Source of the DNA: JACQFZ01 sp036396275
Lineage (GTDB): Bacteria > Pseudomonadota > Gammaproteobacteria > Acidiferrobacterales > Sulfurifustaceae
DNA length: 15,625 nt
NCBI GenBank assembly: GCA_036396275.1
Contig: DASWLD010000185.1
Span: 1 to 15,625 of the forward strand
Reading direction: 5' to 3'
The translations under genes were made by a program, and so were the position numbers. Below, piece after piece: positions 6,188 to 15,625 of the stretch (position 1 is the first letter of the stretch; each line of letters begins with the position of its first letter). The notes below the pieces were generated by a model. It was not told where the DNA came from, did no database searches, and saw only the letters and a list, made by a program, of their open reading frames with translations.

Positions 6188-6847
6188 CTAGCGGGGCTGC
6201 GGCACCACCCGAATGTAAGGCTTGACCGTGCGCCAGCCCCCTGGAAACTTCTGCTTCGCCTGGTCGTCGGTGACCGACCCGGCGATGATGACGTCCTCGC
6301 CCTGCTTCCAATCCGCCGGGGTCGCGACGCTGTGCTTTGCCGTCAATTGCAGCGAGTCGATCGTGCGCAATACTTCCTGGAAGTTGCGGCCCGTACTCAT
6401 CGGATAAATGAGCATCAGCTTGATCTTTTTGTCCGGCCCGACGATGAACACGGTTCGCACCGTGGCGTTATCCGCGGCGGTGCGACCTTTGGCGACGCCG
6501 CTCGCGTTCGGGTGAATCATTCCATAGAGCTTGGCCACGGTGAGATCGGTATCGCCGATCAGGGGATAATTCGGCGCCTGACCGGTGGCGTCCTTGATGT
6601 CGCTCGACCAACGCTGGTGATCTTCCACCGAGTCAACACTGAGACCGATTACCTTGGCGTTTCGCTTCGCGAATTCGGGTTTCAACTTCGCCACCTGACC
6701 GAGTTCGGTCGTGCACACCGGCGTGAAATCCTTCGGATGCGAGAACAACACCGCCCAACCGTCGCCGATCCACTCGTGGAATTTGATGCGACCTTCTGTC
6801 GTGTTCGCCTCGAAATCAGGGGCGACATCGCCGATTTGTAGCGTCAT
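6188..6847 (-). CDS. 1-Cys peroxiredoxin (Prx6 type)
   Basis: A 219-residue cytoplasmic thiol peroxidase that reduces hydrogen peroxide and organic hydroperoxides. The peroxidatic cysteine is C45 in DFTPVCTTELG. No other cysteine occurs in the whole protein, so there is no resolving Cys and recycling must use an external thiol. The Prx6 family marks are HPKDFTPVCTTEL, GLSVDSVEDHQRW, YPLIGD, RTVFIVGPDKKIKLMLIYPMSTGRNF and the C-terminal extension with TPADWKQGEDVII and KPYIRVVPQP. Length fits the family (about 210-225). I chose the ATG at 6847, with AGGAGG 7 bases upstream, and rejected an in-frame extension to 7429 that overlaps the divergent lon gene. It is transcribed alone, divergent from lon, and ends at a strong terminator. 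Confidence 0.95.
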   Translation of the reverse strand: MTLQIGDVAPDFEANTTEGRIKFHEWIGDGWAVLFSHPKDFTPVCTTELGQVAKLKPEFAKRNAKVIGLSVDSVEDHQRWSSDIKDATGQAPNYPLIGDTDLTVAKLYGMIHPNASGVAKGRTAADNATVRTVFIVGPDKKIKLMLIYPMSTGRNFQEVLRTIDSLQLTAKHSVATPADWKQGEDVIIAGSVTDDQAKQKFPGGWRTVKPYIRVVPQPR

Positions 6848-7178
6848 TTGCGTTCCTCCTATGTCGATGGGTATTGCGGCGATCGAAATTCGATTTCGCT
6901 CGGCAATGAGATGAACCGCAAATCTTACCACGGTCGTCCCAGGCGGGATCACCAGCCGCAGACTCAATGGCGATATCGATATGGCGATCCCGGCCGCAGC
7001 CGTACCGTTGGCGCGCGCCCAATAGGCATACGGCATATACGCCATTGCACCGATTCGCCCGCCGAAAATCCCAAGGCTGGGCTTCGGGATGCCCGGTTGA
7101 TATTGCACCCCGCAGTCCGCATCAAAGACGCATGGTATTCCTGCGAAACCCAAGGGCGCGCCTGCGAGGTTAACCACC
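6848..7178. other. Divergent spacer between peroxiredoxin and lon
   Basis: These 331 bp hold no gene I can support; small frames here lack a ribosome site and recognisable content. It must contain both promoters. The AGGAGG site of the peroxiredoxin lies at its left end and GAGG for lon at 7166-7169. A small inverted repeat CGAAAT-TCG-ATTTCG (6884-6898) falls in the peroxiredoxin leader and could be an operator. TAAGAT (minus, 6927-6922) is a weak -10 candidate. I found no convincing heat-shock (sigma-32) promoter for lon. Confidence 0.5.
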
Positions 7179-9551
<2,373 letters not shown>

Positions 9552-9593
9552 CCGCGATCTCATCGGCGTAACTTTTTAGCCGGCAGCCGCCTC

Positions 9594-9629
9594 GGCGGCG
9601 CGCGCAACGTTCGACCCGCGTGCGCCGCC
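9594..9629 (+). terminator. GC-rich stem-loop after lon, possible terminator
   Basis: Bases 9594-9605 (GGCGGCGCGCGC) pair with 9618-9629 through 12 bp, with one G-U, around a 12-nt loop. It begins 42 bases after the lon stop. No U-run follows, so this is either a factor-dependent end or a stabilising 3' structure. Confidence 0.4.
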
Positions 9630-9949
9630 CACACCGGTTCTGACGCGTCCGGCCGCGTGTAGCGGCTGGGATACCCCGCGTCCGCGCTCGCGCGCCGTCG
9701 CGGCGCCGGCCGAGCTGCACAACCGAATCCCTGTCCTATCCGAGGCCGTGAGCAGGCGACGTATCTTCGGGCACGCGGAAACACGGCGCCGGTAGCGTGT
9801 GCCCATGCGTGCCGCGCTGGGATTACCACGGACCAAACCGCACGGCGACGTGTCGCGAATTCCGCGACACAAGAAAGTTCCCGAGACTTGACTCCTAGGA
9901 ATTCGCCTTTTTCGCTTGGCGGCGCCGATGCGATTTGCGACCGCGCGAA
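9630..9949. other. Gene-free stretch upstream of prkA with stem-loops
   Basis: I see no credible protein gene on either strand; the open frame on the minus strand (9560-9997) is rich in Arg/Ala/Pro, has no ribosome site and resembles no family. Structures seen are GTGTCGCG-AATTC-CGCGACAC, a perfect 8-bp stem at 9850-9870, and GGGCAC/GTGCCC at 9769-9774 and 9799-9804. TTGGC (9916-9920) and TGC (9929-9931) are spaced as in a sigma-54 -24/-12 site (GG-N10-GC), but only partly match the consensus. Confidence 0.45.
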
Positions 9950-9954
9950 GTGAC

Positions 9955-9960
9955 TATAAT
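9955..9960 (+). promoter_or_regulatory. Probable -10 box for prkA
   Basis: A perfect TATAAT stands 120 bases upstream of the prkA ATG, preceded by TGAC as the similar box at 3236 is preceded by TGTC. There is no good -35 at normal spacing; TTTGCG (9934-9939) is only 15 bp away. A start near 9967 would give a leader of about 115 nt, which also contains a small open frame from ATG 9981. Confidence 0.45.
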
Positions 9961-10080
9961 GAAAGTGAACCGGGGCAGGGATGCGCGACTCAAACAACTA
10001 CGGCGGTTTCGAAAAAATAACAACGCGGAGATATGAGAATGACGACCTAGCGATGAACGAACACGACGAGGAAACTTGCT

Positions 10081-12012
10081 ATGCCTCAACAGACGTCCAC
10101 GTTTACCGACCTGATCGAGAAGGATCGCGCGAATCGGCAAGATTTGGAATGGCGCGGCACTTTGCTGGAGTACCTCGATAAGGTCAAAACCGAACCGAGC
10201 ATTACCAAGCTGGCGCACTCACGCATCTATGAGGTGATCACGCAAACCGGCATCCGGGAAATCAGCGAATCCGACGATCCCAAGCTCAAGCGCCTCTTCG
10301 GCGACGAGCCCCTCAAGATTTATCCTTTTTTCAATGAAGAATTTTTTGGCATCGAGCCGACCGTCGCTCAGCTCGTTCGCTATTTCCATTCGGCCTCGCT
10401 GCACGGCGAAGAAAGCCGGCAAGTGCTCTACCTCATGGGCCCGGTCGGCGCCGGCAAGAGTTCTTTGGTCGAGCGCGTGAAGCGCGGACTCGAACAAAGC
10501 CCGCCGGTATTCGCCATCGATGGCTGTCCGATGGCCGAGGAACCGATGCATTTGATCCCGAAGCACCTGCGACCGGAATTCGAAAAGAGCCTCGGCGTCC
10601 ACATCGAGGGCGAACTTTGCCCGGTATGCCGTTATCGCCTTAAAGAAGAGTTCCACGGTCGCTATGAAGACATGCCGATCTCGACGGTTGCGTTCTCGCG
10701 CCACGAACGCCGCGGCGTCGGCGTCGTGCCCCCGGTCGATCCGAACAACCAGGACACGTCGGTACTGATCGGGTCGGTCGACATCTCGAAGCTCGACACG
10801 TTTTCCGAAGGCGACGCCCGCGCCCTCGATTTGAACGGCGCCTTCAACGTCGGTAACCGCGGCATCACCGAGTTCATCGAGGTATTCAAGAACGAACCGG
10901 AATACCTCCATACCATGATCACCGCCACGCAGGAAAAATTCATTCCGGCGCCGGGTCGCCATGGAACGGTGTACGTCGACACCTGCATCGTCGCGCACTC
11001 GAACGAAGCGGAATGGCAGCGCTTCCGCGGCGACCCGACCAACGAAGCGATCCTCGATCGTATCGTCGTGGTCAAGGTGCCGTACAACCTGCGGTTGTCC
11101 GAGGAAATCAAGATCTATCAAAAGTTACTCGACCTCTCCGACTTCCGCGCCCACATCGCGCCGCACACGCTCGAGTTCGCCGCCATGTTTGCGCTGCTGT
11201 CGCGCCTGGAGCCGACCAACAAGTGCGACCCGATGACGAAGCTGCGTCTCTACAACAGCGAGGACGTCGTCGAGAAAGGCAAGACCGCGCGCACCAACGT
11301 GCGCGAGCTGCAAGAGGACACGCGCCGCGAAGGCATGTTCGGCATCAGTCCGCGCTTCGTCATGAAGGCGATCGACAACGCCCTCGCCGAAAACGCGGAA
11401 GGTATCACGCCGATCAGCGTGCGCGAGTCGCTGATCCGCATGATCAAGGCCTCCGATATCGCCGACGACACGCGCAAGCAATACTTGGAGTTTCTGCAGG
11501 ACACGCTGCACAAGGTGTACCTGGAGATTCTGGAAAAGGAAATCACCAAGGCGTTCGTGTATTCGTTCGAGGAACAAGCCGACACGCTGTTTCAAAACTA
11601 TCTCGATCACGCGGAAGCATACGTCAACAAGACGCGCGTCAAGGATCGCAATACCGGCGAAGAGCTGCAGTCGGATGAAGGATTCCTGAAGTCGGTCGAA
11701 GAGCAAATCGCGGTTGTAGGTTCGTCGGCTCAAGGGTTTCGTCAGGAAGTCATGGCGTTCTTATGGGCCAAGAGCCGGCGTGGCGAGAAGGTCAGCTACA
11801 AAGCGTACGAACCGCTCAAGGAAGCGATCGAACGCAAGCTCATGAACTCCGTGCGCGAGATGAGCCGGGTCATCACCAAGGCGCGCACGCGCGACGAGGA
11901 ACAAGTAAAGAAGTACGGCGACCTGGTCAAAGGTCTGCTCGAGCGCGGCTACACCGAGTATTCCGCCGACGTGATTCTGAAGTACGCGGCCAACAATCTA
12001 TGGAAGGACTGA
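10081..12012 (+). CDS. prkA: PrkA family serine protein kinase / AAA+ protein (YeaG-like)
   Basis: A 643-residue PrkA (B. subtilis about 631, E. coli YeaG 644). Residues about 20-390 form the PrkA AAA domain, with Walker A GPVGAGKSS (120-128, K126) preceded by RQVLYLM. Later come the CPVCRYRLK pair (C180/C183), DLNGAFNVGNRGITEFIEVFKNE, and the GISPRFVMKAIDNAL sensor-like block. The C-terminal PrkA domain (about 400-640) carries the kinase-like region in family models. PrkA proteins have been assigned Ser/Thr kinase activity and, in some reports, protease activity. They act in sporulation or in starvation and stationary-phase adaptation. The ATG at 10081 has AGGA about 9 bases upstream, and an in-frame TGA at 10054 rules out a longer start. 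It heads the plus-strand group with the yhbH-like and spoVR genes, matching the known module. Confidence 0.95.
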   Translation: MPQQTSTFTDLIEKDRANRQDLEWRGTLLEYLDKVKTEPSITKLAHSRIYEVITQTGIREISESDDPKLKRLFGDEPLKIYPFFNEEFFGIEPTVAQLVRYFHSASLHGEESRQVLYLMGPVGAGKSSLVERVKRGLEQSPPVFAIDGCPMAEEPMHLIPKHLRPEFEKSLGVHIEGELCPVCRYRLKEEFHGRYEDMPISTVAFSRHERRGVGVVPPVDPNNQDTSVLIGSVDISKLDTFSEGDARALDLNGAFNVGNRGITEFIEVFKNEPEYLHTMITATQEKFIPAPGRHGTVYVDTCIVAHSNEAEWQRFRGDPTNEAILDRIVVVKVPYNLRLSEEIKIYQKLLDLSDFRAHIAPHTLEFAAMFALLSRLEPTNKCDPMTKLRLYNSEDVVEKGKTARTNVRELQEDTRREGMFGISPRFVMKAIDNALAENAEGITPISVRESLIRMIKASDIADDTRKQYLEFLQDTLHKVYLEILEKEITKAFVYSFEEQADTLFQNYLDHAEAYVNKTRVKDRNTGEELQSDEGFLKSVEEQIAVVGSSAQGFRQEVMAFLWAKSRRGEKVSYKAYEPLKEAIERKLMNSVREMSRVITKARTRDEEQVKKYGDLVKGLLERGYTEYSADVILKYAANNLWKD

Positions 12013-12048
12013 GCCGATATTAATGATCGCATCAGCGAACCAACCCTG

Positions 12049-12096
12049 CTGCACAGGGAGGTACGAATGTCGCGAGCGCAGGATGCGCGGGAGCGA
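12049..12096. repeat. Dispersed ~48-bp intergenic element, copy B
   Basis: CTGCACAGGG-AGGTACGAAT-GTCGCG followed by an AGCGCAGGAT..GGGAGCGA tail aligns with copy A at 4631-4677. It starts 36 bases after the prkA stop and abuts the long inverted repeat at 12097, so the two look like one composite insertion in the prkA-yhbH spacer. Confidence 0.6.
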
Positions 12097-12200
12097 CCCC
12101 CTCTCCATTCGGGAGAGGGATGGGGTGAGGGGTGCCAAGGAGCAGCACGGCATCGTTGACATCCCTCACCCTCATTCCCTCTCCCAAGGGGAGAGGGAGG
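12097..12200. repeat. ~104-bp imperfect inverted repeat (CCCTCTCC/GGAGAGGG type)
   Basis: The left arm (12097-12133) reads CCCCCTCTCC-ATTC-GGGAGAGGG-ATGGGGTGAGGGG. The right arm (12164-12200) reads CCCTCACCCTCATT-CCCTCTCCC-AAGG-GGAGAGGG. They are near reverse complements, each with a smaller hairpin inside, and about 30 nt separate them. I recall this CCCTCTCCC/GGTGAGGG pattern as a widespread noncoding repeat in proteobacteria. It fills most of the 231-bp gap between prkA and the yhbH-like gene, and would form a long hairpin in a shared transcript. Confidence 0.75.
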
Positions 12201-12243
12201 CGAGCCAAGGCGCGCTTGTCGCGCGCGCCACATAAGATCGATC

Positions 12244-13443
12244 ATGCGGAAATCGATTTTCCGTCCGTATATTGAGGCGGAAACGCTGCGCTCGGACCGC
12301 AGCGCGCGCGACCGTTCCCGGCACCGGCAAAAGGTGCGTGAATCGATCCGCGAGAATATCGCCGACATCATCGCCGAGGAGTCCATCATCGGGCAGAGCC
12401 GCGACAAGATCGTGAAGATCCCGATTCGCGGTGTGCGTGAATTTCGCTTTATTTTTGGGGATAACGCGCCGGGCGTCGGCACAGCGAACGGCGACGTGCA
12501 GCCCGGCCAGAAGATCGGGTCGGCCGAACAGGAAGGCCGGCAGCCCGGCGGCCCCGGCGAGAAACCGGGTGTCGACTACTACGAAACCGACATCACCCTC
12601 GAAGAGTTGGTCGATATCATGTTCGAGGATCTGAACCTACCGAATCTCGAACGCAAGAATCTTCGCGAAATTCACGTCGAGACGATGCGAAAACGCAAGG
12701 GATTTCGCAAGGTCGGCATCCGCGCGCATCTCGATAAGCGCCGCACCGCGATCTCGCGAATCCGCCGTGCCATCGCCTCGGGCGCCACCCGTCTCGATCC
12801 CCAAACGAACAAGGAACCCCGCTTTCCTTTTCATCGCGACGACCTGAAATACCGCCGCCTGGTGCGCGACATCCGCCCGCAATCGAACGCCGTTGTGCTA
12901 TGCATCATGGATACGTCGGGCTCCATGGACACGATGAAAAAGTATCTGGCCCGCAGCTTCTTCTTTCTCTTGTATCAATTCGTGCGTACGCGTTACAACA
13001 ACGTCGAAGTCGTGTTCATCGCGCACGATGCCGAGGCGCGCGAAGTCGGCGAGCAGGAATTTTTCACCAAGGGCGAGTCCGGCGGAACCATCATTTCGAG
13101 CGGCTACAGTAAAGCGCTCGAAGTTATCCAGGCGCGCTATCACCCCGAACACTGGAACCTGTACGCGTTCCACTGCTCCGACGGCGACAACTGGATGACC
13201 GACAACGCAAACGCGGTGCGAACGGCGCAGGAACTGTGCGCCGTGTGCAATCTTTTCGGCTACGGCGAGATCAAGCCCCTCAATTCCGGCTCCTACGGCA
13301 ATTCCTTGCTGGAGATTTTCGCCCAGATTCAGGCGCCGAACTTCCTGAGCGCGGTCATCGAAAGCAAGAACGACATCTGGCCGACATTTAAGGAGTTTCT
13401 CACCCACGAACGTCCGGCACCGGCCGAGACTGTTGTCTCCTGA
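12244..13443 (+). CDS. yhbH: YhbH/YeaH family (DUF444) VWA-like protein
   Basis: A 399-residue DUF444 protein. Residues about 15-65 hold the basic N-terminal segment and VKIPIRGVREFRFIF. A Gly/Pro/Gln-rich linker (about 75-110) follows, then EELVDIMFEDLNLPNLERKN. The C-terminal von Willebrand A-like domain starts near 215, with MIDAS DTSGSM (D223, S225, S227), FFTKGESGGTIISSGY and HCSDGDNWMTDNA. By length and by the KIPIR and KGESGGTI segments it looks closer to B. subtilis YhbH (about 392) than to E. coli YeaH (427). Its biochemical role is unsettled; it acts with PrkA and SpoVR in stress adaptation or cell-wall remodelling. The ATG at 12244 has no clear Shine-Dalgarno sequence, only AAGAT, so translation may be weak or coupled. 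It lies 2 bp before the spoVR ATG. Confidence 0.93.
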   Translation: MRKSIFRPYIEAETLRSDRSARDRSRHRQKVRESIRENIADIIAEESIIGQSRDKIVKIPIRGVREFRFIFGDNAPGVGTANGDVQPGQKIGSAEQEGRQPGGPGEKPGVDYYETDITLEELVDIMFEDLNLPNLERKNLREIHVETMRKRKGFRKVGIRAHLDKRRTAISRIRRAIASGATRLDPQTNKEPRFPFHRDDLKYRRLVRDIRPQSNAVVLCIMDTSGSMDTMKKYLARSFFFLLYQFVRTRYNNVEVVFIAHDAEAREVGEQEFFTKGESGGTIISSGYSKALEVIQARYHPEHWNLYAFHCSDGDNWMTDNANAVRTAQELCAVCNLFGYGEIKPLNSGSYGNSLLEIFAQIQAPNFLSAVIESKNDIWPTFKEFLTHERPAPAETVVS

Positions 13444-13445
13444 CC

Positions 13446-14840
13446 ATGGCAAGCACGTGGACCACCAACGATCTTGAAGATTGGGACGAACGCATCCGCG
13501 CGAAGGCCGACGAATTCGGCTTACTTTGTTTTCCCCAGGAATTCGAGATCTGCGACCACGAGCAAATGCTGGGCTACATGGCTTACCACGGCATGCCCGC
13601 TCAATATCCGCACTGGTCGTTCGGCAAGGCCTACGAAAAGCTGAAAACGCTGTACAGCTACGGTGTGTCGGGCCTGCCGTATGAAATGGTCATTAACGCC
13701 AATCCGTCGCTCGCGTTCTTGATGCGCGACAACTCGCTGTGTTTGCAATTGCTCACGATCGCGCACGTGTACGGCCACAACGATTTTTTCCGCAACAACT
13801 ACATGTTCCATGACACGCGCCCGGAAGCGACGATCGGATTGTTCAAGCTACACGCCGATCGTATTCGCGACTATCTGGAGGATCCGTCGATCGGGCTCGC
13901 GAAGGTCGAGGAGACCCTCGACGCCGCGCATGCCCTGTCGCTGCAATGCCACCGGCACACGGCGATTCGCAAGCTCACCCCGAGTCAACAGCGCGATCAT
14001 GCGATCGACGCGGCGCAGCCGGCCAAGGATCCGTACGCGCGGATTCACAAGCCCAGGGAATATAAAGAACCGGATTTATCCAAGGTGCCGCTCGAACCCG
14101 ACGAGGACTTGCTGCTATTCATCGCCGAGCACAATCTTTACCTCTCCGAATGGCAGCGGGATTTGCTGCGCATCGTGCATTCTCAATCACGGTATTTTCT
14201 GCCGCAGATCGAAACCAAGATCATGAACGAGGGCTGGGCGAGCTTCTGGCACCACAAACTCATGAGCAGTCTCGACCTACCGGACGATCTGCACATCGAA
14301 TTCCTGGTACACCACAACCAAGTCGTGCGCCCGCACGTCGGCAGCCTCAACCCCTATCACGTCGGCTTCACGATCTGGCGCGATTTGGACAAGCGCCACG
14401 GCGGGAACGGCGGAGCCGCACCGATGCTCTTCGAGGTGCGCGAATCGGAACGCGACGTGTCGTTCCTGCGGCGTTTCCTCACGCGCGAACTCATGGAAGA
14501 AATGCATATGTTCGAATACCAGCGCCAAGACGACGCGTTGGTCGTGTCGCGCGTCGTGGACGAGGACGACTGGGAAGGCGTTAAGCAGACGCTGCTCAAG
14601 AACATCGGCATGACCACGGTTCCGGTCATACGCGTGATCGATGCCGACTTCCGGGGAGACCGGACTCTTCGCTTGCAGCATGAACACGACGGGCGTGATC
14701 TCGAACTTGACCATCTCGAGCGCACGCTGAAACACGTCCACTGCCTATGGGGCCGGCCGGTGCTGCTCGACACGCGGTTCAAGGACGAGCCGGTGACGTT
14801 TTCCCACACCGACAGTGGGTTCGAACGGCTAGAGAACTGA
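13446..14840 (+). CDS. spoVR: SpoVR family protein
   Basis: A 464-residue cytoplasmic protein, near B. subtilis SpoVR (about 468) and shorter than E. coli YcgB (510). Conserved blocks are YPHWSFGKAYEKLKTLY (about 55-71), YEMVINANPSLAFLM, LTIAHVYGHNDFFRNN (about 103-118), ETKIMNEGWASFWHHK (about 258-273), LNPYHVGFTIW, the FEVRESERDVSFLRRFLT part and HVHCLWGRPVLLDT near the end. SpoVR is needed for normal spore cortex in B. subtilis. Its molecular activity is not settled, though the repeated His/Glu motifs (AHVYGHN, NEGWASFWHH) look like possible metal ligands, which is my inference. The ATG is 2 bp after the yhbH stop, without a strong ribosome site, so it is probably translationally coupled. 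It completes the prkA-yhbH-spoVR module. Confidence 0.95.
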   Translation: MASTWTTNDLEDWDERIRAKADEFGLLCFPQEFEICDHEQMLGYMAYHGMPAQYPHWSFGKAYEKLKTLYSYGVSGLPYEMVINANPSLAFLMRDNSLCLQLLTIAHVYGHNDFFRNNYMFHDTRPEATIGLFKLHADRIRDYLEDPSIGLAKVEETLDAAHALSLQCHRHTAIRKLTPSQQRDHAIDAAQPAKDPYARIHKPREYKEPDLSKVPLEPDEDLLLFIAEHNLYLSEWQRDLLRIVHSQSRYFLPQIETKIMNEGWASFWHHKLMSSLDLPDDLHIEFLVHHNQVVRPHVGSLNPYHVGFTIWRDLDKRHGGNGGAAPMLFEVRESERDVSFLRRFLTRELMEEMHMFEYQRQDDALVVSRVVDEDDWEGVKQTLLKNIGMTTVPVIRVIDADFRGDRTLRLQHEHDGRDLELDHLERTLKHVHCLWGRPVLLDTRFKDEPVTFSHTDSGFERLEN

Positions 14841-14991
14841 CGGGGGCGTCGTTCTTTCGGACCCTTCCAAGCGCTACCGTTTAGCGGCCAAACTGCGCCG
14901 CTGATAGCTAAAAAACCCCCGAAAACAGGCAAAAACAAGCTCTGGTCCAGAACTTGCAAAGTGTCGCCTACGTGAGCAAGGAGCCGCACTC

Positions 14992-15625
14992 GTGTCGCAG
15001 CCGATGACAAGCACGCAAAAGCAAGGCGATGACAAATCGTGGGTACTTATCGTGGACGATTCTCGGGTCGTCCGTCGCACCATTCTGAACACGCTCGGCG
15101 CCTCCTTCAACGTCCTCGAAGCGGGCGACGGCGCGGCCGGCTGGCGTATGCTGCGCCAGAACAGCCGCATCGACGTCGTCATCAGCGACATCCAAATGCC
15201 GGAGATGGACGGCTACAGCCTGATTTGCAAAGTGCGCGCGGTCGAGGATCCGGCGCTGCGCGAAGTTCCGATTATCGTTATCACCAGCGCCGAAGACGAC
15301 ATCACCCGCGAGCGCGCCTACGCCTGCGGCGCGAACGACTTCATTCTCAAGCCGTTCAACGCCGATCAGCTGATCGGCTGCGTGCGCAGTCAAATCGCAG
15401 AGTACCGCAAGGCCTCCACGCCGCTTACCACCAAGGAACCGGTTTCGGTCTCGACCAAACCCAAGGCCGAAGTCGTGCCGATCACGATTTCGGATACCGG
15501 TCCCGGAACGATTGAAACGGCGCTCGAACATATCGAGACCGGTCTCAATATTTTGCGCGGCTTGAAGACCATCTCGATCGCGCCGCATGCCCTCAACTTG
15601 GTGATGCGGTTTCTGCCGCTGCTGA
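14992..15625 (+). CDS. Response regulator, receiver domain plus unknown C-terminal part (partial, cut by window edge)
   Basis: The first 211 codons of a gene that continues past the edge. I chose the GTG at 14992, with AAGGAG 8 bases upstream; an ATG at 15004 is a weaker alternative. Residues about 17-138 are a CheY-like receiver: the acidic pair D22/D23 (VLIVDDS), phospho-acceptor D66 (VISDIQMPEMDG), T98 (VITSAED) and K120 (ILKPF), so all signature residues are present. After a Thr/Lys/Val-rich linker (about 140-165) comes VPITISDTGPG and TIETALEHIETGLNILRGLKTIS, which does not look like a helix-turn-helix, GGDEF or HD-GYP start in the part visible. The output domain is therefore unknown. 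It follows spoVR by 151 bp in the same direction and could sense the same stress, but it has its own ribosome site and may be separately transcribed. Confidence 0.88.
   Translation, partial: MSQPMTSTQKQGDDKSWVLIVDDSRVVRRTILNTLGASFNVLEAGDGAAGWRMLRQNSRIDVVISDIQMPEMDGYSLICKVRAVEDPALREVPIIVITSAEDDITRERAYACGANDFILKPFNADQLIGCVRSQIAEYRKASTPLTTKEPVSVSTKPKAEVVPITISDTGPGTIETALEHIETGLNILRGLKTISIAPHALNLVMRFLPLL

Noticed and set aside
7040..7120. Heat-shock (sigma-32) promoter for lon
   Set aside because: CTTCGGG followed by CACCCCGC is loosely similar, but the hexamers and spacing do not fit the consensus well enough to call.
9560..9997. 145-codon minus-strand frame between lon and prkA
   Set aside because: Arg/Ala/Pro-rich, no ribosome site and no recognisable motif. 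It also crosses the stem-loops and the prkA -10 region.
14876..14920. Terminator after spoVR
   Set aside because: AGCGGC/GCCGCT can pair, but the stem is short and is followed by A-rich, not T-rich, sequence on the plus strand.
15039..15515. 158-codon plus-strand frame near the right edge
   Set aside because: It is out of frame with the response regulator, whose receiver motifs are complete in the frame starting at GTG 14992.

Overview
The window is GC-rich chromosomal DNA from a Gram-negative bacterium, most likely a gamma- or betaproteobacterium. The reasons are the outer-membrane-type lipoproteins (YceI-like and OmpA-like), a cytochrome b561/YceI pair like E. coli yceJ-yceI, a type I AroF-like DAHP synthase, and intergenic repeats of a kind common in proteobacterial genomes. 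I cannot name the genus. I see no phage, transposase, CRISPR array, rRNA or tRNA. Thirteen protein genes are supported, one of them cut by the right edge.

Left block (about 183-3113, minus strand): a tightly packed four-gene run in the order aroF-like DAHP synthase, cytochrome b561, periplasmic YceI, YceI-like lipoprotein. The junctions are 6 bp, a 4-bp overlap and 1 bp, so it is very probably one operon read from a TATAAT box just upstream of the synthase. The first enzyme of aromatic amino-acid synthesis therefore seems to share a transcript with a membrane haem protein and two lipid-binding-fold proteins. Divergent from it is an OmpA-family lipoprotein gene (3327-4007) with its own TATAAT box.

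Middle block (4041-6847, minus strand): a small three-helix membrane protein of unknown role, a 435-codon orphan with a degenerate cyclic-nucleotide-binding-like C-terminus, and a 1-Cys peroxiredoxin. A convergent hairpin (4016-4042) separates this block from the OmpA-like gene. A classic Rho-independent terminator (6145-6164) separates the peroxiredoxin from the orphan.

Right block (7179-15625, plus strand): a Lon protease gene standing alone, a 529-bp gap holding stem-loops and a promoter, then prkA, a YhbH/YeaH-type VWA protein gene and spoVR. These last three form the conserved PrkA-YhbH-SpoVR module known from spore formers (spore and cell-wall roles) and from E. coli (yeaG-yeaH, ycgB; starvation and stationary phase). 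Here they are all in one direction, but a long inverted repeat lies between the first two. A response-regulator gene follows and runs off the edge.

Several intergenic spaces carry dispersed repeats: a perfect hairpin at 1-27, a CTTTGCG-type inverted repeat at 79-138, two copies of a ~48-bp element (4631-4677 and 12049-12096), an ATTCCGGC/GCCGGAAT REP-like hairpin (4752-4771) and a ~104-bp CCCTCTCC/GGAGAGGG inverted repeat (12097-12200). No wholly new system is evident. The items most worth follow-up are the orphan CNB-like protein, the aroF-b561-YceI operon, and the prkA-yhbH-spoVR-response regulator layout.
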